From contig SLQM01000193.1 of the NCBI GenBank assembly GCA_007131435.1, positions 1 to 16,559 on the forward strand: a stretch of 16,559 nt of DNA, read 5' to 3'. Below are positions 1 through 7,052 of the stretch, piece after piece. Numbering within the stretch: the first letter of the stretch is position 1; the number at the start of each line of letters is the position of its first letter. Both the position numbers and the translations under genes were made by a program. The notes below the pieces were generated by a model that saw only the letters and a program-made list of their open reading frames with translations, was not told the DNA's origin and searched no databases. The stretch comes from Syntrophomonadaceae bacterium (GTDB taxonomy: Bacteria; Bacillota; Dethiobacteria; DTU022).

Positions 1-55
1 CAAAAGCCCCGGTTACCTGGTTTAGGAAGCCCTTGATATCTTTTAATTCCTGCAA
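1..55 (-). CDS. Start of an unidentified gene, cut by the left window edge
   Basis: Only the first 18 codons and one base are present. They begin at a TTG codon (53-55) and read MQELKDIKGFLNQVTGAF. The start is supported by a strong ribosome binding site, AGGAGGAG at 61-68, five bases upstream. That site overlaps the TAG stop of the prolyl-tRNA deacylase gene, so only 11 bases separate the two genes and they are probably co-transcribed and translationally linked. The fragment is too short to assign a family and shows no signal peptide. The reading frame is open to the edge. The existence of a gene is fairly secure; its function is unknown. Confidence 0.6.
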   Translation of the reverse strand, partial: MQELKDIKGFLNQVTGAF

Positions 56-60
56 ACTGA

Positions 61-68
61 CTCCTCCT
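61..68 (-). promoter_or_regulatory. Ribosome binding site that decides the TTG start of the left-edge gene
   Basis: On the minus strand the sequence is AGGAGGAG followed by TCAGT and TTG. It overlaps the stop codon (67-69) of the upstream deacylase gene. It is the main evidence that a new gene starts at 55. Confidence 0.65.
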
Positions 69-555
69 AGATATATACCAGTTCATTTCCACAGTGCTTT
101 AAAAATTTTTCAAAATCATTATAAGACACAGTAATAGTTGCAGTATTCACATTTGGATGGAAATTAACCTTTTCAGATCTTTTCAAATCTTTATCAAGCA
201 CCACCACGACAGCCCTGTTTTGATCATTTATCAACCCGAATGGTGAAACTGCCCCTGTCTCAAGGCCCAGGTGTTCCTGTAGCCGCCGTTCAGAGGCAAA
301 GCTCAGCTTTCCAGATGCAAGTTTCCCGGAAAGATCTTTTAAATCAGCCTTTTTCGATTCCTCCAGCACTACAAGGTAGTGCATACTACCTTTATTATTC
401 CTTAAAAAAAGGTTTTTTGCATGCGCGCCTTCAATATCCTGCCAGTATTGACTTGCTTCTTCTACTGTGTATACAGGGGGGTGTTCATAGCGGGTATAGT
501 TGATGCCAAGCTCTTCCAATGAATCATATAGCTTTTTTTCTATGTCCTTAATCAT
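67..555 (-). CDS. Prolyl-tRNA deacylase (YbaK/ProX/PrdX family)
   Basis: A 162-residue single-domain protein of the YbaK/aminoacyl-tRNA deacylase superfamily. Members are free-standing editing enzymes that hydrolyse mischarged tRNA, in the ProX/PrdX branch Ala-tRNA(Pro). The sequence shows the N-terminal L-G-I-x-Y-x-x-x-E-H-P-P-V-Y segment (residues 17-30), the motif HAKNLFLRNNKG (about 45-56) with the family lysine, the L-x-V-V-L-E strand, and a later GAVSPFGL stretch (about 101-108) typical of the branch. Length is normal. The ATG start has an AAAGAGG ribosome binding site about six bases upstream. A consensus -35 lies at 640-645. The next gene begins 11 bases after its stop, so the two probably form an operon. 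Family assignment is firm; the exact substrate is inferred from the PrdX-like motif. Confidence 0.88.
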   Translation of the reverse strand: MIKDIEKKLYDSLEELGINYTRYEHPPVYTVEEASQYWQDIEGAHAKNLFLRNNKGSMHYLVVLEESKKADLKDLSGKLASGKLSFASERRLQEHLGLETGAVSPFGLINDQNRAVVVVLDKDLKRSEKVNFHPNVNTATITVSYNDFEKFLKHCGNELVYI

Positions 556-616
556 TCCAAACCTCTTTCTAAAAGTATTTTTTAAATCATCAAATGTTTA
601 AAACGCTATATTAATA

Positions 617-645
617 TTACTATCACGGTAATATAAAGCTGTCAA
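617..645 (-). promoter_or_regulatory. Candidate sigma-A-type promoter for the prolyl-tRNA deacylase gene
   Basis: On the minus strand a perfect -35 TTGACA (640-645) is followed after 17 bases by TAGTAA (617-622), a weak -10. It lies about 60 bases upstream of the ATG at 555 in an A+T-rich gap (556-764) where no gene is visible. The -35 and spacing are good; the -10 is poor, so confidence is moderate. Confidence 0.45.
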
Positions 646-764
646 ATAAGCGAAAAGATATAGTTAGCAGTTATAATTTGTTTTTAAGTTGAAAAGATAT
701 ATAAATTAGTTAGACAATTATTTATCTACAAATGCACCTGGATTGTCATAATAAATTAAAACAA

Positions 765-2291
765 CTAAACATCTCTTAAATTTACAGGCCCTAGATTAAA
801 AAACCAGTATCCTGCCCTAAGTGAACCATCAGCGAGATGGACTGTAACCTTTCCAAACATACGGTCTAACAACCAGTTGCCGCTGTAAATCTCACCTTTG
901 GAGTTGTGCAAAGTACCATAGCCGTGACGCAAACCGCGCCACCAGCGGCCTGTATATTTACTGCCACCTGACCAGGTCCTTAAACCCCAACCGTTAAATT
1001 TACCCCCCGTCAACCAGCCATCATATTTCCCACTGTAATGAAAGATACATACACCGCGGCCATTTAGCTTTCCCTGGTGCCATATTCCTTTATAAAGTGA
1101 GCCGTTGGCCTTCTCAAGATATCCTTCACCATTCCAGGTTCCATGCTTAAAAAACCCTTCATAGCGATCACCATTTGCATAGCAGTAGGTACCAAAACCG
1201 CTTATCTGATCGTCAATCCATTGCCCGGTATACTCAGAACCATCTGGTATTACCTGGCATCCATACCCGTCCCGCATTCCAAACTTAAACTCACCAGAGT
1301 ACTTGACACCGTTCCTAAAAGCTACAGCGCCTTTACCATGCGGAAGCCCATTTACGAGGTCCCCACTGTACAACGAATTATCGGCAAAATAAAAATTGCC
1401 ACTGTCGCTGGGTGCACCGTTAATAAACAATCCGATGTAGCGCGATCCATCATTAAATACTAAGCTGCCCTCACCATGAGCACGGTTATCTTTGCTTTCA
1501 CCACTGTATTTTGTCCCATCAGGATAAAAACATGTCCCCCAACCCTTGTCCCGTCCATATTCATAGGTTCCTTTAAAAATAGTACCATCGGGAAAATGGG
1601 CACTGCCGCTGCCGTGGGGTAATCCTTCATGAAGCGGTCCGGCATATTTAGTTCCATCCGAAAAATAGAAAGTGCCCCTGTCACCAAGTTGGCCATTATC
1701 GAAAAACCCCACATACCTGGAGCCATCAGAAAAAGTATATGCGCCCTGGCCGTGCATCTTGTTATCCGCCCATGTTCCTTCATATCGCCTGCCATCAGCC
1801 CATAACATCATACCGCGACCTTCCCTGGTATCTTCTGACCATTCTCCTGTATAACTTCGCCCATCAGGCCAGGTCATTTTACCTTCGCCGTGACGATACG
1901 CCTCTTTCCATTCTCCCGTATATATTTTCCCATCCGGCCAGGAATATGTTCCCCTGCCTTCGTAAAGGCCGTTAACAAAATAGCCTTCATATTTCTCGCC
2001 ACTTGGCCAATAATAGGTTCCAAAGCCATGCATCTGATCATTTCGCCATTCACCTTCATATTTACGCCAATCAGCAAATAGATAAGTGCCCCGGCCATGC
2101 ATTTTGTCTTCTTTCCATTGGCCTTCATACTTGTCACCATTGGACCAGACAAAGGTGCCCTCGCCGTGAAAAAGGCCTTCTTTCCATTCACCGCTGTAAC
2201 GGCTTCGGTCAGGCCAGGTCACCGTACCGATGCCGTGAGGTTTTCCATTTATTATTTCTCCCCTGTAATCACCGTCCCCGGCTAACTTCAT
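765..2291 (-). CDS. Large MORN-repeat protein (21 tandem repeats)
   Basis: A 508-residue protein made almost wholly of MORN repeats. After seven leading residues there are 21 consecutive 23-residue units (residues 8-490), each of the form Y-x-G-x-W/F-x-x-G-x-x-H-G-x-G-x-x-x-W/F-x-D-G-x, then an 18-residue incomplete unit. The arithmetic 7 + 21x23 + 18 = 508 is exact: no unit carries an insertion or deletion. There is no signal peptide, membrane segment or catalytic domain, so it is probably cytosolic. MORN arrays form extended beta-hairpin solenoids, known in eukaryotes for protein and phospholipid contacts; bacterial roles are poorly known. Units 9, 11, 13 and 21 are the most degenerate in the H-G-x-G core. 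Start: ATG at 2291, the only start after an in-frame TAG; the nearest GGAGG lies 13 bases upstream, which is long. It is monocistronic as far as visible, downstream of the tatC terminator. Function unknown. Confidence 0.9.
   Translation of the reverse strand: MKLAGDGDYRGEIINGKPHGIGTVTWPDRSRYSGEWKEGLFHGEGTFVWSNGDKYEGQWKEDKMHGRGTYLFADWRKYEGEWRNDQMHGFGTYYWPSGEKYEGYFVNGLYEGRGTYSWPDGKIYTGEWKEAYRHGEGKMTWPDGRSYTGEWSEDTREGRGMMLWADGRRYEGTWADNKMHGQGAYTFSDGSRYVGFFDNGQLGDRGTFYFSDGTKYAGPLHEGLPHGSGSAHFPDGTIFKGTYEYGRDKGWGTCFYPDGTKYSGESKDNRAHGEGSLVFNDGSRYIGLFINGAPSDSGNFYFADNSLYSGDLVNGLPHGKGAVAFRNGVKYSGEFKFGMRDGYGCQVIPDGSEYTGQWIDDQISGFGTYCYANGDRYEGFFKHGTWNGEGYLEKANGSLYKGIWHQGKLNGRGVCIFHYSGKYDGWLTGGKFNGWGLRTWSGGSKYTGRWWRGLRHGYGTLHNSKGEIYSGNWLLDRMFGKVTVHLADGSLRAGYWFFNLGPVNLRDV
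822..2270 (-). repeat. Tandem 69-bp coding repeats (21 MORN units)
   Basis: The MORN array appears in the DNA as 21 diverged 69-bp units (23 codons each), in phase with the reading frame. The units differ strongly in nucleotide sequence, so the array looks old and under protein-level selection rather than recently amplified. Confidence 0.85.
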
Positions 2292-2377
2292 CTCCGGCTA
2301 TATTCCTCCAATATTATAAGTAATCCAGTTAAAAAGCACTGACAGGTAAACTGAATTTTGTTGCGCCCAAAAAGCTG

Positions 2378-2420
2378 AAAGCCTGCTAATTAATAGACAT
2401 TTCTACAGTAAGCAGGCTTT
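2378..2420 (-). terminator. Probable intrinsic terminator after tatC
   Basis: A perfect 10-bp inverted repeat, AAAGCCTGCT (2378-2387) and AGCAGGCTTT (2411-2420), with a 23-base loop, lies about 40 bases past the tatC stop. On the minus strand the 3' arm runs into TTTC and then AGCTTTTTGG. On the plus strand the arm is followed by TCC, so it could also act weakly in that direction. The long loop makes it less than ideal, but its position between tatC and the MORN gene fits a transcription boundary. Confidence 0.6.
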
Positions 2421-2460
2421 TCCTTCTCCGTTTGAATAAATTGTACTTGCCCTGGCCATG

Positions 2461-3225
2461 TTAGCTGTTGCTGGATATTTCGGCCTCTTCCAACGGTTTC
2501 TTTTTTCTCCAGGCCAGGTAAACCATAAATATTCCCAGTTCATATAAGATCATCAGGGGTATGGCCATGAGGATTTGAGAAAAGATATCTGGTGGAGTAA
2601 TTACTGAAGCAAATATAATGATTATCAGCAGGGCAAACTTTCTGTTGCGCTTTAAAAAAGTTGTATTTATTAATCCTATGCTACCCAAAAACCAGAATAA
2701 AACAGGCATTTGAAATACCATACCGAAAGAGAATATAAATGACGCAGTGAATGATACATAGCGGGCTATACTAAAATTTGGTATTAGGTCCTGCCCGGAA
2801 AAACCGATAAAGAAGTTCAAGGCAAATGGGAGCACTACAAAATAAGCAAAAGAAATGCCCAAGCCAAAAAGGATATACATAATGATTGTTAGCAGCACGG
2901 CAGCACGCTTTGTCTTACCGGTAACAGTCATTGCAAGGGCAACCAGCTGGTATAAAATTATTGGTAGTGTAACAGTAGCGCTGGTAATAAAGGAAAGACG
3001 TAAATTAGCCAACAGGGCCTCAGCAGGTGTGAGAAATATTAATTGAAGATCAAGACCAGCATGATCAAGACCGGCATAAGCCATATTTGCTGGCAAAAGT
3101 AAAAAATTTCGCACATGATCTATAAAAGCAAAACTGATGACGGCAAATATAAAAACTGTAACTACAACAATAATTAAGCGCCTTCGTAAATCTTCAAAAA
3201 GCCGGATTAAAACTTCTCGCTCCAA
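2461..3225 (-). CDS. tatC: Sec-independent (twin-arginine) translocase subunit TatC
   Basis: A 254-residue polytopic membrane protein with about six hydrophobic segments, matching TatC, the receptor of the twin-arginine pathway that exports folded proteins across the cytoplasmic membrane. Family signatures visible are the N-terminal E-D-L-R-R-R-L-I (residues about 11-18), L-T-P-A-E-A-L-L-A-N-L-R-L-S-F before the second segment, F-x-F-G-M-V-F-Q-M-P-V in the middle, and V-I-T-P-P-D-x-F-S-Q near the last pair of helices. Gln occupies the position usually held by a conserved Glu in the F-E-x-P motif. Start: TTG at 3225 with GGGG about 11 bases upstream; the next in-frame stop is the TAG ending the upstream gene, and no ATG is available. 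It follows the helical-repeat gene by 30 bases, so they are probably co-transcribed. No tatA is present in the window. Confidence 0.93.
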   Translation of the reverse strand: MEREVLIRLFEDLRRRLIIVVVTVFIFAVISFAFIDHVRNFLLLPANMAYAGLDHAGLDLQLIFLTPAEALLANLRLSFITSATVTLPIILYQLVALAMTVTGKTKRAAVLLTIIMYILFGLGISFAYFVVLPFALNFFIGFSGQDLIPNFSIARYVSFTASFIFSFGMVFQMPVLFWFLGSIGLINTTFLKRNRKFALLIIIIFASVITPPDIFSQILMAIPLMILYELGIFMVYLAWRKKKPLEEAEISSNS

Positions 3226-3255
3226 CTCAGCTGTATCCCCAATCCGTAAAAAGTA

Positions 3256-4092
3256 CTAGTCAACCGTAATATCCTGGTCATCATCGCTTTCAGCCTGGAA
3301 GAACTGAAGGTAAGCCAGCGCATTCTGGTAAAGTCTGCTTTCTTCGCTCTCCTCTTCAATTACCTCTTCTAATATCAATTTGGCAGAAGTAGTATTCCCG
3401 AGGTATTCCCCCAGGAGTACGGCATAATAAAACCTTTCATCATTATCTGCAGTGCCTTCCGAGATTTTCTCCTCCAGATGCGATTCAAGCCATTGAGCTT
3501 CATTAATCGCCATTTCACTTTCACCTGCTAAATCAAGAAGCTGAATAAGTGATAAATGATATAAGGGGTCCGGGTTTAATCTTAAAAAATCACTAATCTC
3601 CGAGGCTTCATCTAGCATTTTACTGCGATCTTCACTTCCTTCAAAAAACAGGTAAGCCAATTCAAGCCTGTACTGCATGTTTGACGGTGCTACAGATGTA
3701 AGCGAAGAGTATACATCAATCAGCCTTTCCTGGTAATCTGCTATTGCATCTTCGTTGTTAAAGAATACCTGTTGGACTACTATCAGGTAACGGTAATTCT
3801 CTGCCAGCTCCAAGAGTAAAGCTTCACTTCCTTCATTATCTTCAAGCTGAGATTCTAAACGCTCAACCTCGCCCTCATAATAGTCAAGATAATCCTGTGG
3901 CTCAGGCTCACTTTGCTGATCAGGCAAAGTTGTTCCACTTCCAAAAATGGCATGGTATACATTAGGCCCGAATAAGCCAAGCACCATCCCTAAAGCAAGG
4001 ATAGCGGCCACTATTCCTGCCCAGCGCTGTTTTTTTAAATCCCTGGCTCTAACTTTTTTTCTAGCCAATTTTAAATCCCTCCGGGTCATCAT
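3256..4092 (-). CDS. Membrane-anchored helical-repeat (TPR-like) protein next to tatC
   Basis: A 278-residue protein of unrecognised family. A very basic N-terminus (residues 1-23) leads to one hydrophobic segment (about 24-43), then an acidic, largely helical domain that probably faces the outside. That domain reads like degenerate TPR-type helix pairs (for example A-x-N-Y-R-Y-L, L-E-L-A-Y-L-F-F-E-G, Y-A-V-L-L-G-E-Y-L-G, Y-Q-N-A-L-A-Y-L-Q-F-F) and ends in an acidic tail. The N-terminus contains TRRDLK, which resembles a twin-arginine motif. Start is uncertain: ATG at 4092 has no clear ribosome binding site, while TTG at 4066-4068 has GGAGGG eight bases upstream and would give 270 residues without TRRDLK. 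It lies 71 bases after the zinc-ribbon gene and 30 before tatC. A lone TATAAT upstream (near 4132) lacks a -35. Function unknown; a scaffold or assembly role is only an inference. Confidence 0.7.
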   Translation of the reverse strand: MMTRRDLKLARKKVRARDLKKQRWAGIVAAILALGMVLGLFGPNVYHAIFGSGTTLPDQQSEPEPQDYLDYYEGEVERLESQLEDNEGSEALLLELAENYRYLIVVQQVFFNNEDAIADYQERLIDVYSSLTSVAPSNMQYRLELAYLFFEGSEDRSKMLDEASEISDFLRLNPDPLYHLSLIQLLDLAGESEMAINEAQWLESHLEEKISEGTADNDERFYYAVLLGEYLGNTTSAKLILEEVIEEESEESRLYQNALAYLQFFQAESDDDQDITVD

Positions 4093-4163
4093 TCATGTTC
4101 AAAATTGCTCGATAAATAAAGCTTACTTGATTATAATTAACCTGGCTATGGTCTTGTTCCAGA

Positions 4164-4877
4164 TTAGTCGTCTAACTTGATTAGCAAGCGACCACAATTC
4201 TCACAATACACCATTGCGTCTGGATTGTAAAGGTGCCCCCTTAACCCTGAAGATATGAATACACGGCATCCCCCACAAAGATCTTCATTGACCCTTGCTA
4301 AGGCCTGTCCCTGGTTTTTTTCTGCGAGCATCAAGTATTTATCCATATATTTTTTCTCTACCTTTTCTGCGCGGATCTCTTTTTCCGCTTTCAAGCTTTC
4401 CAGTTCATTGTTCATCTCTGCCAGGTTTATTCTTAATCTTTCTTCTTTCTCTTTAAGGTCTTTTTCAGCCCTGCCAAGTTCTTCATTAAGCCCTGCAAGA
4501 TGATCATCCTGCTCTTCAAGCGATTCCATAATCACCAGGATCTCATCTTCTGTTTTTTCTTTTTCCACAAGTAAGTGGTCCATCCTACGATGCATTTGTT
4601 CGAGCTCTTTAACATTAGTCACTGTGCCGTTATACATATTCTCATTGAGCTGTTTACGGTCATCAACCAACTTTTGAGTTTTCATTTCCAGGGTTTTTAA
4701 CACTTTTCTGTCTTCTTTGTTCTGGCTAACTCTTTCTTCATATTCTTTTTTAAGCTCCTGTACAAGCCCTTCTGCTTCGTCCACTCCACTCTCTGCGGGC
4801 GCCAATTCAATCCTCTTTTCAAGGTTTTTTATGGCCAGGTCAACTTCTTGCAATTCCCAAAGTAGTTTAAGCTGCAT
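4164..4877 (-). CDS. Coiled-coil protein with C-terminal C4 zinc ribbon (DUF164/CdsZ/FlgZ type)
   Basis: A 237-residue protein. Residues about 10-190 are a long charged coiled coil. The C-terminus carries a C4-type zinc ribbon with C-G-G-C at 201-204 and C-E-N-C at 225-228, twenty residues apart. This is the zf-RING_7/DUF164 architecture, which includes Helicobacter HP0958 (FlgZ) and chlamydial CdsZ. Those are described as helpers of flagellar or type III export or RNA binding; in most Gram-positive bacteria the role is undefined. The ATG start is firm, with AGGAGG five bases upstream. It follows the Nif3 gene across a 50-base gap containing a hairpin. From memory of the families, this zinc-ribbon protein is often encoded beside Nif3. 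No flagellar or secretion genes are nearby, so the function here is open. Confidence 0.82.
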   Translation of the reverse strand: MQLKLLWELQEVDLAIKNLEKRIELAPAESGVDEAEGLVQELKKEYEERVSQNKEDRKVLKTLEMKTQKLVDDRKQLNENMYNGTVTNVKELEQMHRRMDHLLVEKEKTEDEILVIMESLEEQDDHLAGLNEELGRAEKDLKEKEERLRINLAEMNNELESLKAEKEIRAEKVEKKYMDKYLMLAEKNQGQALARVNEDLCGGCRVFISSGLRGHLYNPDAMVYCENCGRLLIKLDD

Positions 4878-4904
4878 CTGCTTCCTCCTAGCGCTTATTT
4901 TGTA

Positions 4905-4934
4905 AAATTAAAGGGGTAGGTTTTCACCTACCCC
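4905..4934 (-). terminator. Hairpin between nif3-like and zinc-ribbon genes (terminator or attenuator)
   Basis: A perfect 8-bp stem, GGGGTAGG (4913-4920) with CCTACCCC (4927-4934) and a 6-base loop, is followed on the minus strand by TTTAATTTTA. The TAG stop of the Nif3-family gene (4928-4930) lies inside the 5' arm. The structure is compact and G+C-rich with a broken T tract, so it may act as a partial terminator that lowers expression of the downstream genes, or protect the 3' end of the upstream message. Confidence 0.5.
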
Positions 4935-6058
4935 TGAACATAACTCCAACTATCCGGTGTTGAAGCTTTTAGATTTACTTCAACACCGTATCCTTCGGCC
5001 TCCAGTTTATTTTTAAGATAGTCTTTCAAATAAGAAACAACCGGCAATTCAGTGGCCTTATGCCCGGCATCGATAAGGGCAATATTCATTGCCTGCGCAT
5101 CTTTTAAATCATGATACCGGAAGTCTCCTGATATAAAAATTCCTGCATTTCTCCTGGCAGCATGCTCAATTAATGAACCCCCGCTGCCTCCGCAAATGGC
5201 AATTCTCTTAAACCCTTCTCTACCATTACTCCAATAACGTAAAGTTTTAGTTTCCAGGTTTCCAAGGCATTTTCCAACCAGATGATTTAGAGACAGCTCT
5301 TTTTCAAGATCAATAATCAAGCCCAGGCCAATTTCTTCCCCCTCAAGATCAAGCGGATAAAGGTCATAAGCAACCTCTTCGTATGGGTGATTCTCAATTA
5401 GAGTGTTTACAATAGCCCTGCGACTTGCTGCCGGAAAGATAGTTTCCAGGCGGATTTCGGAAACTTTTTCAAGTTGGCCCTGACTGCCAATGAAAGGGTT
5501 TGCATCAGCTGAAGGCATGAAAGTCCCTGTACCGCTGGTTTGAAAAGTACAGTGACTGTAACGTCCAATTTGCCCGGCGCCGGCGCGAGACAAAGCATTT
5601 AAGAGATTATCTTCATGTCCCTGCGGCACAAATACTACAAGCTTTAAAAGCTTTTTACTACCGGTAACTTCAAGCACGGCTGTTTTTCTAATAGGAAGCT
5701 TGAGAGCTTCGGCAAGCTGATAACTCACCCCACCAGGTGTTACATCAAGATTAGTATGGGCAGAGAAAATATGAAGGTTGCTTCTAACCGCCTGTGCTAC
5801 AAGCGCCCCGCTGGAACATGCTTCGTTTATAGATGATAACTTGTTATAAATAAATGGATGATGAGATATGATCATTTGTGCCTTACTTTTAAGCGCTTCT
5901 TCTATGGTGTCCCGGTCGGGATCCAGGGCAACCAAAATTTTATCAACCGGCGACTCAGGATTTCCAATTTGCAGGCCTACCGGATCACCTGGCAAAGCAA
6001 TAGATGAAGGAGCCAGTTCCTCCATGTAATTCATAACGGTGCTCACACTTGCCTTCAT
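4928..6058 (-). CDS. Nif3-family dinuclear-metal protein (YqfO/DUF34 type)
   Basis: A 376-residue Nif3/DUF34 protein. The family is annotated as 'GTP cyclohydrolase 1 type 2-like' but its true substrate is not settled. Metal-site motifs are visible: D-P-V-G-L-Q-I-G, I-I-S-H-H-P-F, S-A-H-T-N-L-D, and near the C-terminus S-G-D-F-R-Y-H-D with D-A-G-H-K-A-T-E. A middle insertion with P-Y-E-E-V-A-Y-D is the PII-like domain of the longer Gram-positive form, and total length fits that form. Start: ATG at 6058, 16 bases after the stop of the aminotransferase gene, with AAAGGG about eight bases upstream. An in-frame TTG at 6091 would overlap that gene and has no ribosome binding site, so it is rejected. 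It probably forms an operon with the aminotransferase upstream and, past a hairpin, the zinc-ribbon gene. Confidence 0.88.
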   Translation of the reverse strand: MKASVSTVMNYMEELAPSSIALPGDPVGLQIGNPESPVDKILVALDPDRDTIEEALKSKAQMIISHHPFIYNKLSSINEACSSGALVAQAVRSNLHIFSAHTNLDVTPGGVSYQLAEALKLPIRKTAVLEVTGSKKLLKLVVFVPQGHEDNLLNALSRAGAGQIGRYSHCTFQTSGTGTFMPSADANPFIGSQGQLEKVSEIRLETIFPAASRRAIVNTLIENHPYEEVAYDLYPLDLEGEEIGLGLIIDLEKELSLNHLVGKCLGNLETKTLRYWSNGREGFKRIAICGGSGGSLIEHAARRNAGIFISGDFRYHDLKDAQAMNIALIDAGHKATELPVVSYLKDYLKNKLEAEGYGVEVNLKASTPDSWSYVQG

Positions 6059-6074
6059 ATTAATACGCCCTTTA

Positions 6075-6923
6075 TCAGTCTTCTGCTGCAAGATTACGGA
6101 ATTCTTTCATCAACATCATGCAAATTTTACCCGGGCTGGCATGATCCAAAACATTACCATCGATAGAATTTATTGGTTGCACTTCAAGGGTGGTAGAAGT
6201 AATCCACACTTCAGATGCTTTACTGATATCTTCCAATAGTATAACTTCTTCTTTAAAAGGCAAGGCAAGCTTCTGCATTAAGTCAATGACGATCTCCCTT
6301 GTTATACCGGCCAAGATCAAATTAGTTGCAGGGTGGGTATATACAACACCGTCGAACACTGCAAAAAGATTTGAACGGGTTCCTTCAGTTAGCAAACCGC
6401 CAGGACGATAAAACAAGGCTTCTATCGAACCCGACTCATATGCTTTTTGCCTCGCTAAAAGGTTCGGTAAAAGGTTAATTGATTTAATGTAACAATTCAA
6501 CCAACGTTCGTCAGGAACTGTAATGCAGCCTGCAGGATTTACACTATCAATTACCGGTAGCGGAGGTAGCTCCCTGGTATACATAACCAGGGTTGGTTCA
6601 GCATCAGCGGGAAAGAGGTGATCTCTTTTAGCACTGCCCCTGGTCAACTGCATATAAATATAACCGTTTGCATAGCAGCTTTTACCTATCAGTTCAAATA
6701 TTACAGCTTCAAGCTCATCTTTTGTATAAGGAACATCTAACCTGATAGCAGAAGCGCTTCGTTCCAGCCTGTCCAGGTGGGCTGTAAGGCTAAAGGGCTT
6801 CCTGTTGTAGATCCTGATAACTTCATATACTCCATCACCAAGCAGGTAACCGCGGTCTTCAATTGATACTTTTGCTTCGGAAAGATCACAGTATAGGCCA
6901 TCTTTCCAGGCCGGGTTCAGCAA
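6075..6923 (-). CDS. dat: D-amino-acid (D-alanine) aminotransferase, class IV PLP enzyme
   Basis: A 282-residue fold-type IV aminotransferase, the usual length. The expected reaction is D-alanine + 2-oxoglutarate to pyruvate + D-glutamate, supplying D-amino acids for peptidoglycan or using them. Visible features are D-R-G-Y-L-L-G-D-G-V-Y-E-V at 23-35, HLDRL at 49-53, the PLP lysine in I-K-S-I-N-L-L (K147), and a PLP-contacting glutamate in L-L-T-E-G-T-R-S-N (E180). The segment T-R-G-S-A-K-R-D-H (94-102) keeps the R-x-H pair (R100, H102) that binds the substrate carboxylate in D-amino-acid transaminases, favouring this over a branched-chain enzyme. Start: TTG at 6923, fixed by an in-frame TGA three codons upstream, with AAGGGAG about ten bases before it. 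It stops with TGA, showing that TGA is a normal stop here. The Nif3-family gene follows after 16 bases. Confidence 0.85.
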   Translation of the reverse strand: MLNPAWKDGLYCDLSEAKVSIEDRGYLLGDGVYEVIRIYNRKPFSLTAHLDRLERSASAIRLDVPYTKDELEAVIFELIGKSCYANGYIYMQLTRGSAKRDHLFPADAEPTLVMYTRELPPLPVIDSVNPAGCITVPDERWLNCYIKSINLLPNLLARQKAYESGSIEALFYRPGGLLTEGTRSNLFAVFDGVVYTHPATNLILAGITREIVIDLMQKLALPFKEEVILLEDISKASEVWITSTTLEVQPINSIDGNVLDHASPGKICMMLMKEFRNLAAED

Positions 6924-7052
6924 TATAGATCAACTCCCTTAGCTGTTTCTGTATGCTTTAAGGTAACATATATTATCAGGCATGTCCACGGTACTGCATA
7001 TTAAAAAAGCTAGAATAAAATGTTTAACCTATAAAGCTCTGACAGGTATAAA

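Noticed and set aside
1460..1795. Extra open frames overlapping the large MORN gene on both strands
   Set aside because: They are frame shadows created by the 69-bp periodicity and G+C-rich repeats. The frame with perfect 23-residue repeats is the real one.
822..2270. CRISPR or satellite-like array
   Set aside because: The 69-bp periodicity is codon-phased, has no spacers and encodes MORN units.
6059..6091. Longer Nif3-family protein starting at TTG 6091
   Set aside because: It would overlap the aminotransferase gene, has no ribosome binding site, and the ATG at 6058 matches the usual family N-terminus.
6924..7052. Promoter or riboswitch before dat
   Set aside because: No hexamer pair with good spacing and no convincing structured leader could be found in this 129-base gap.
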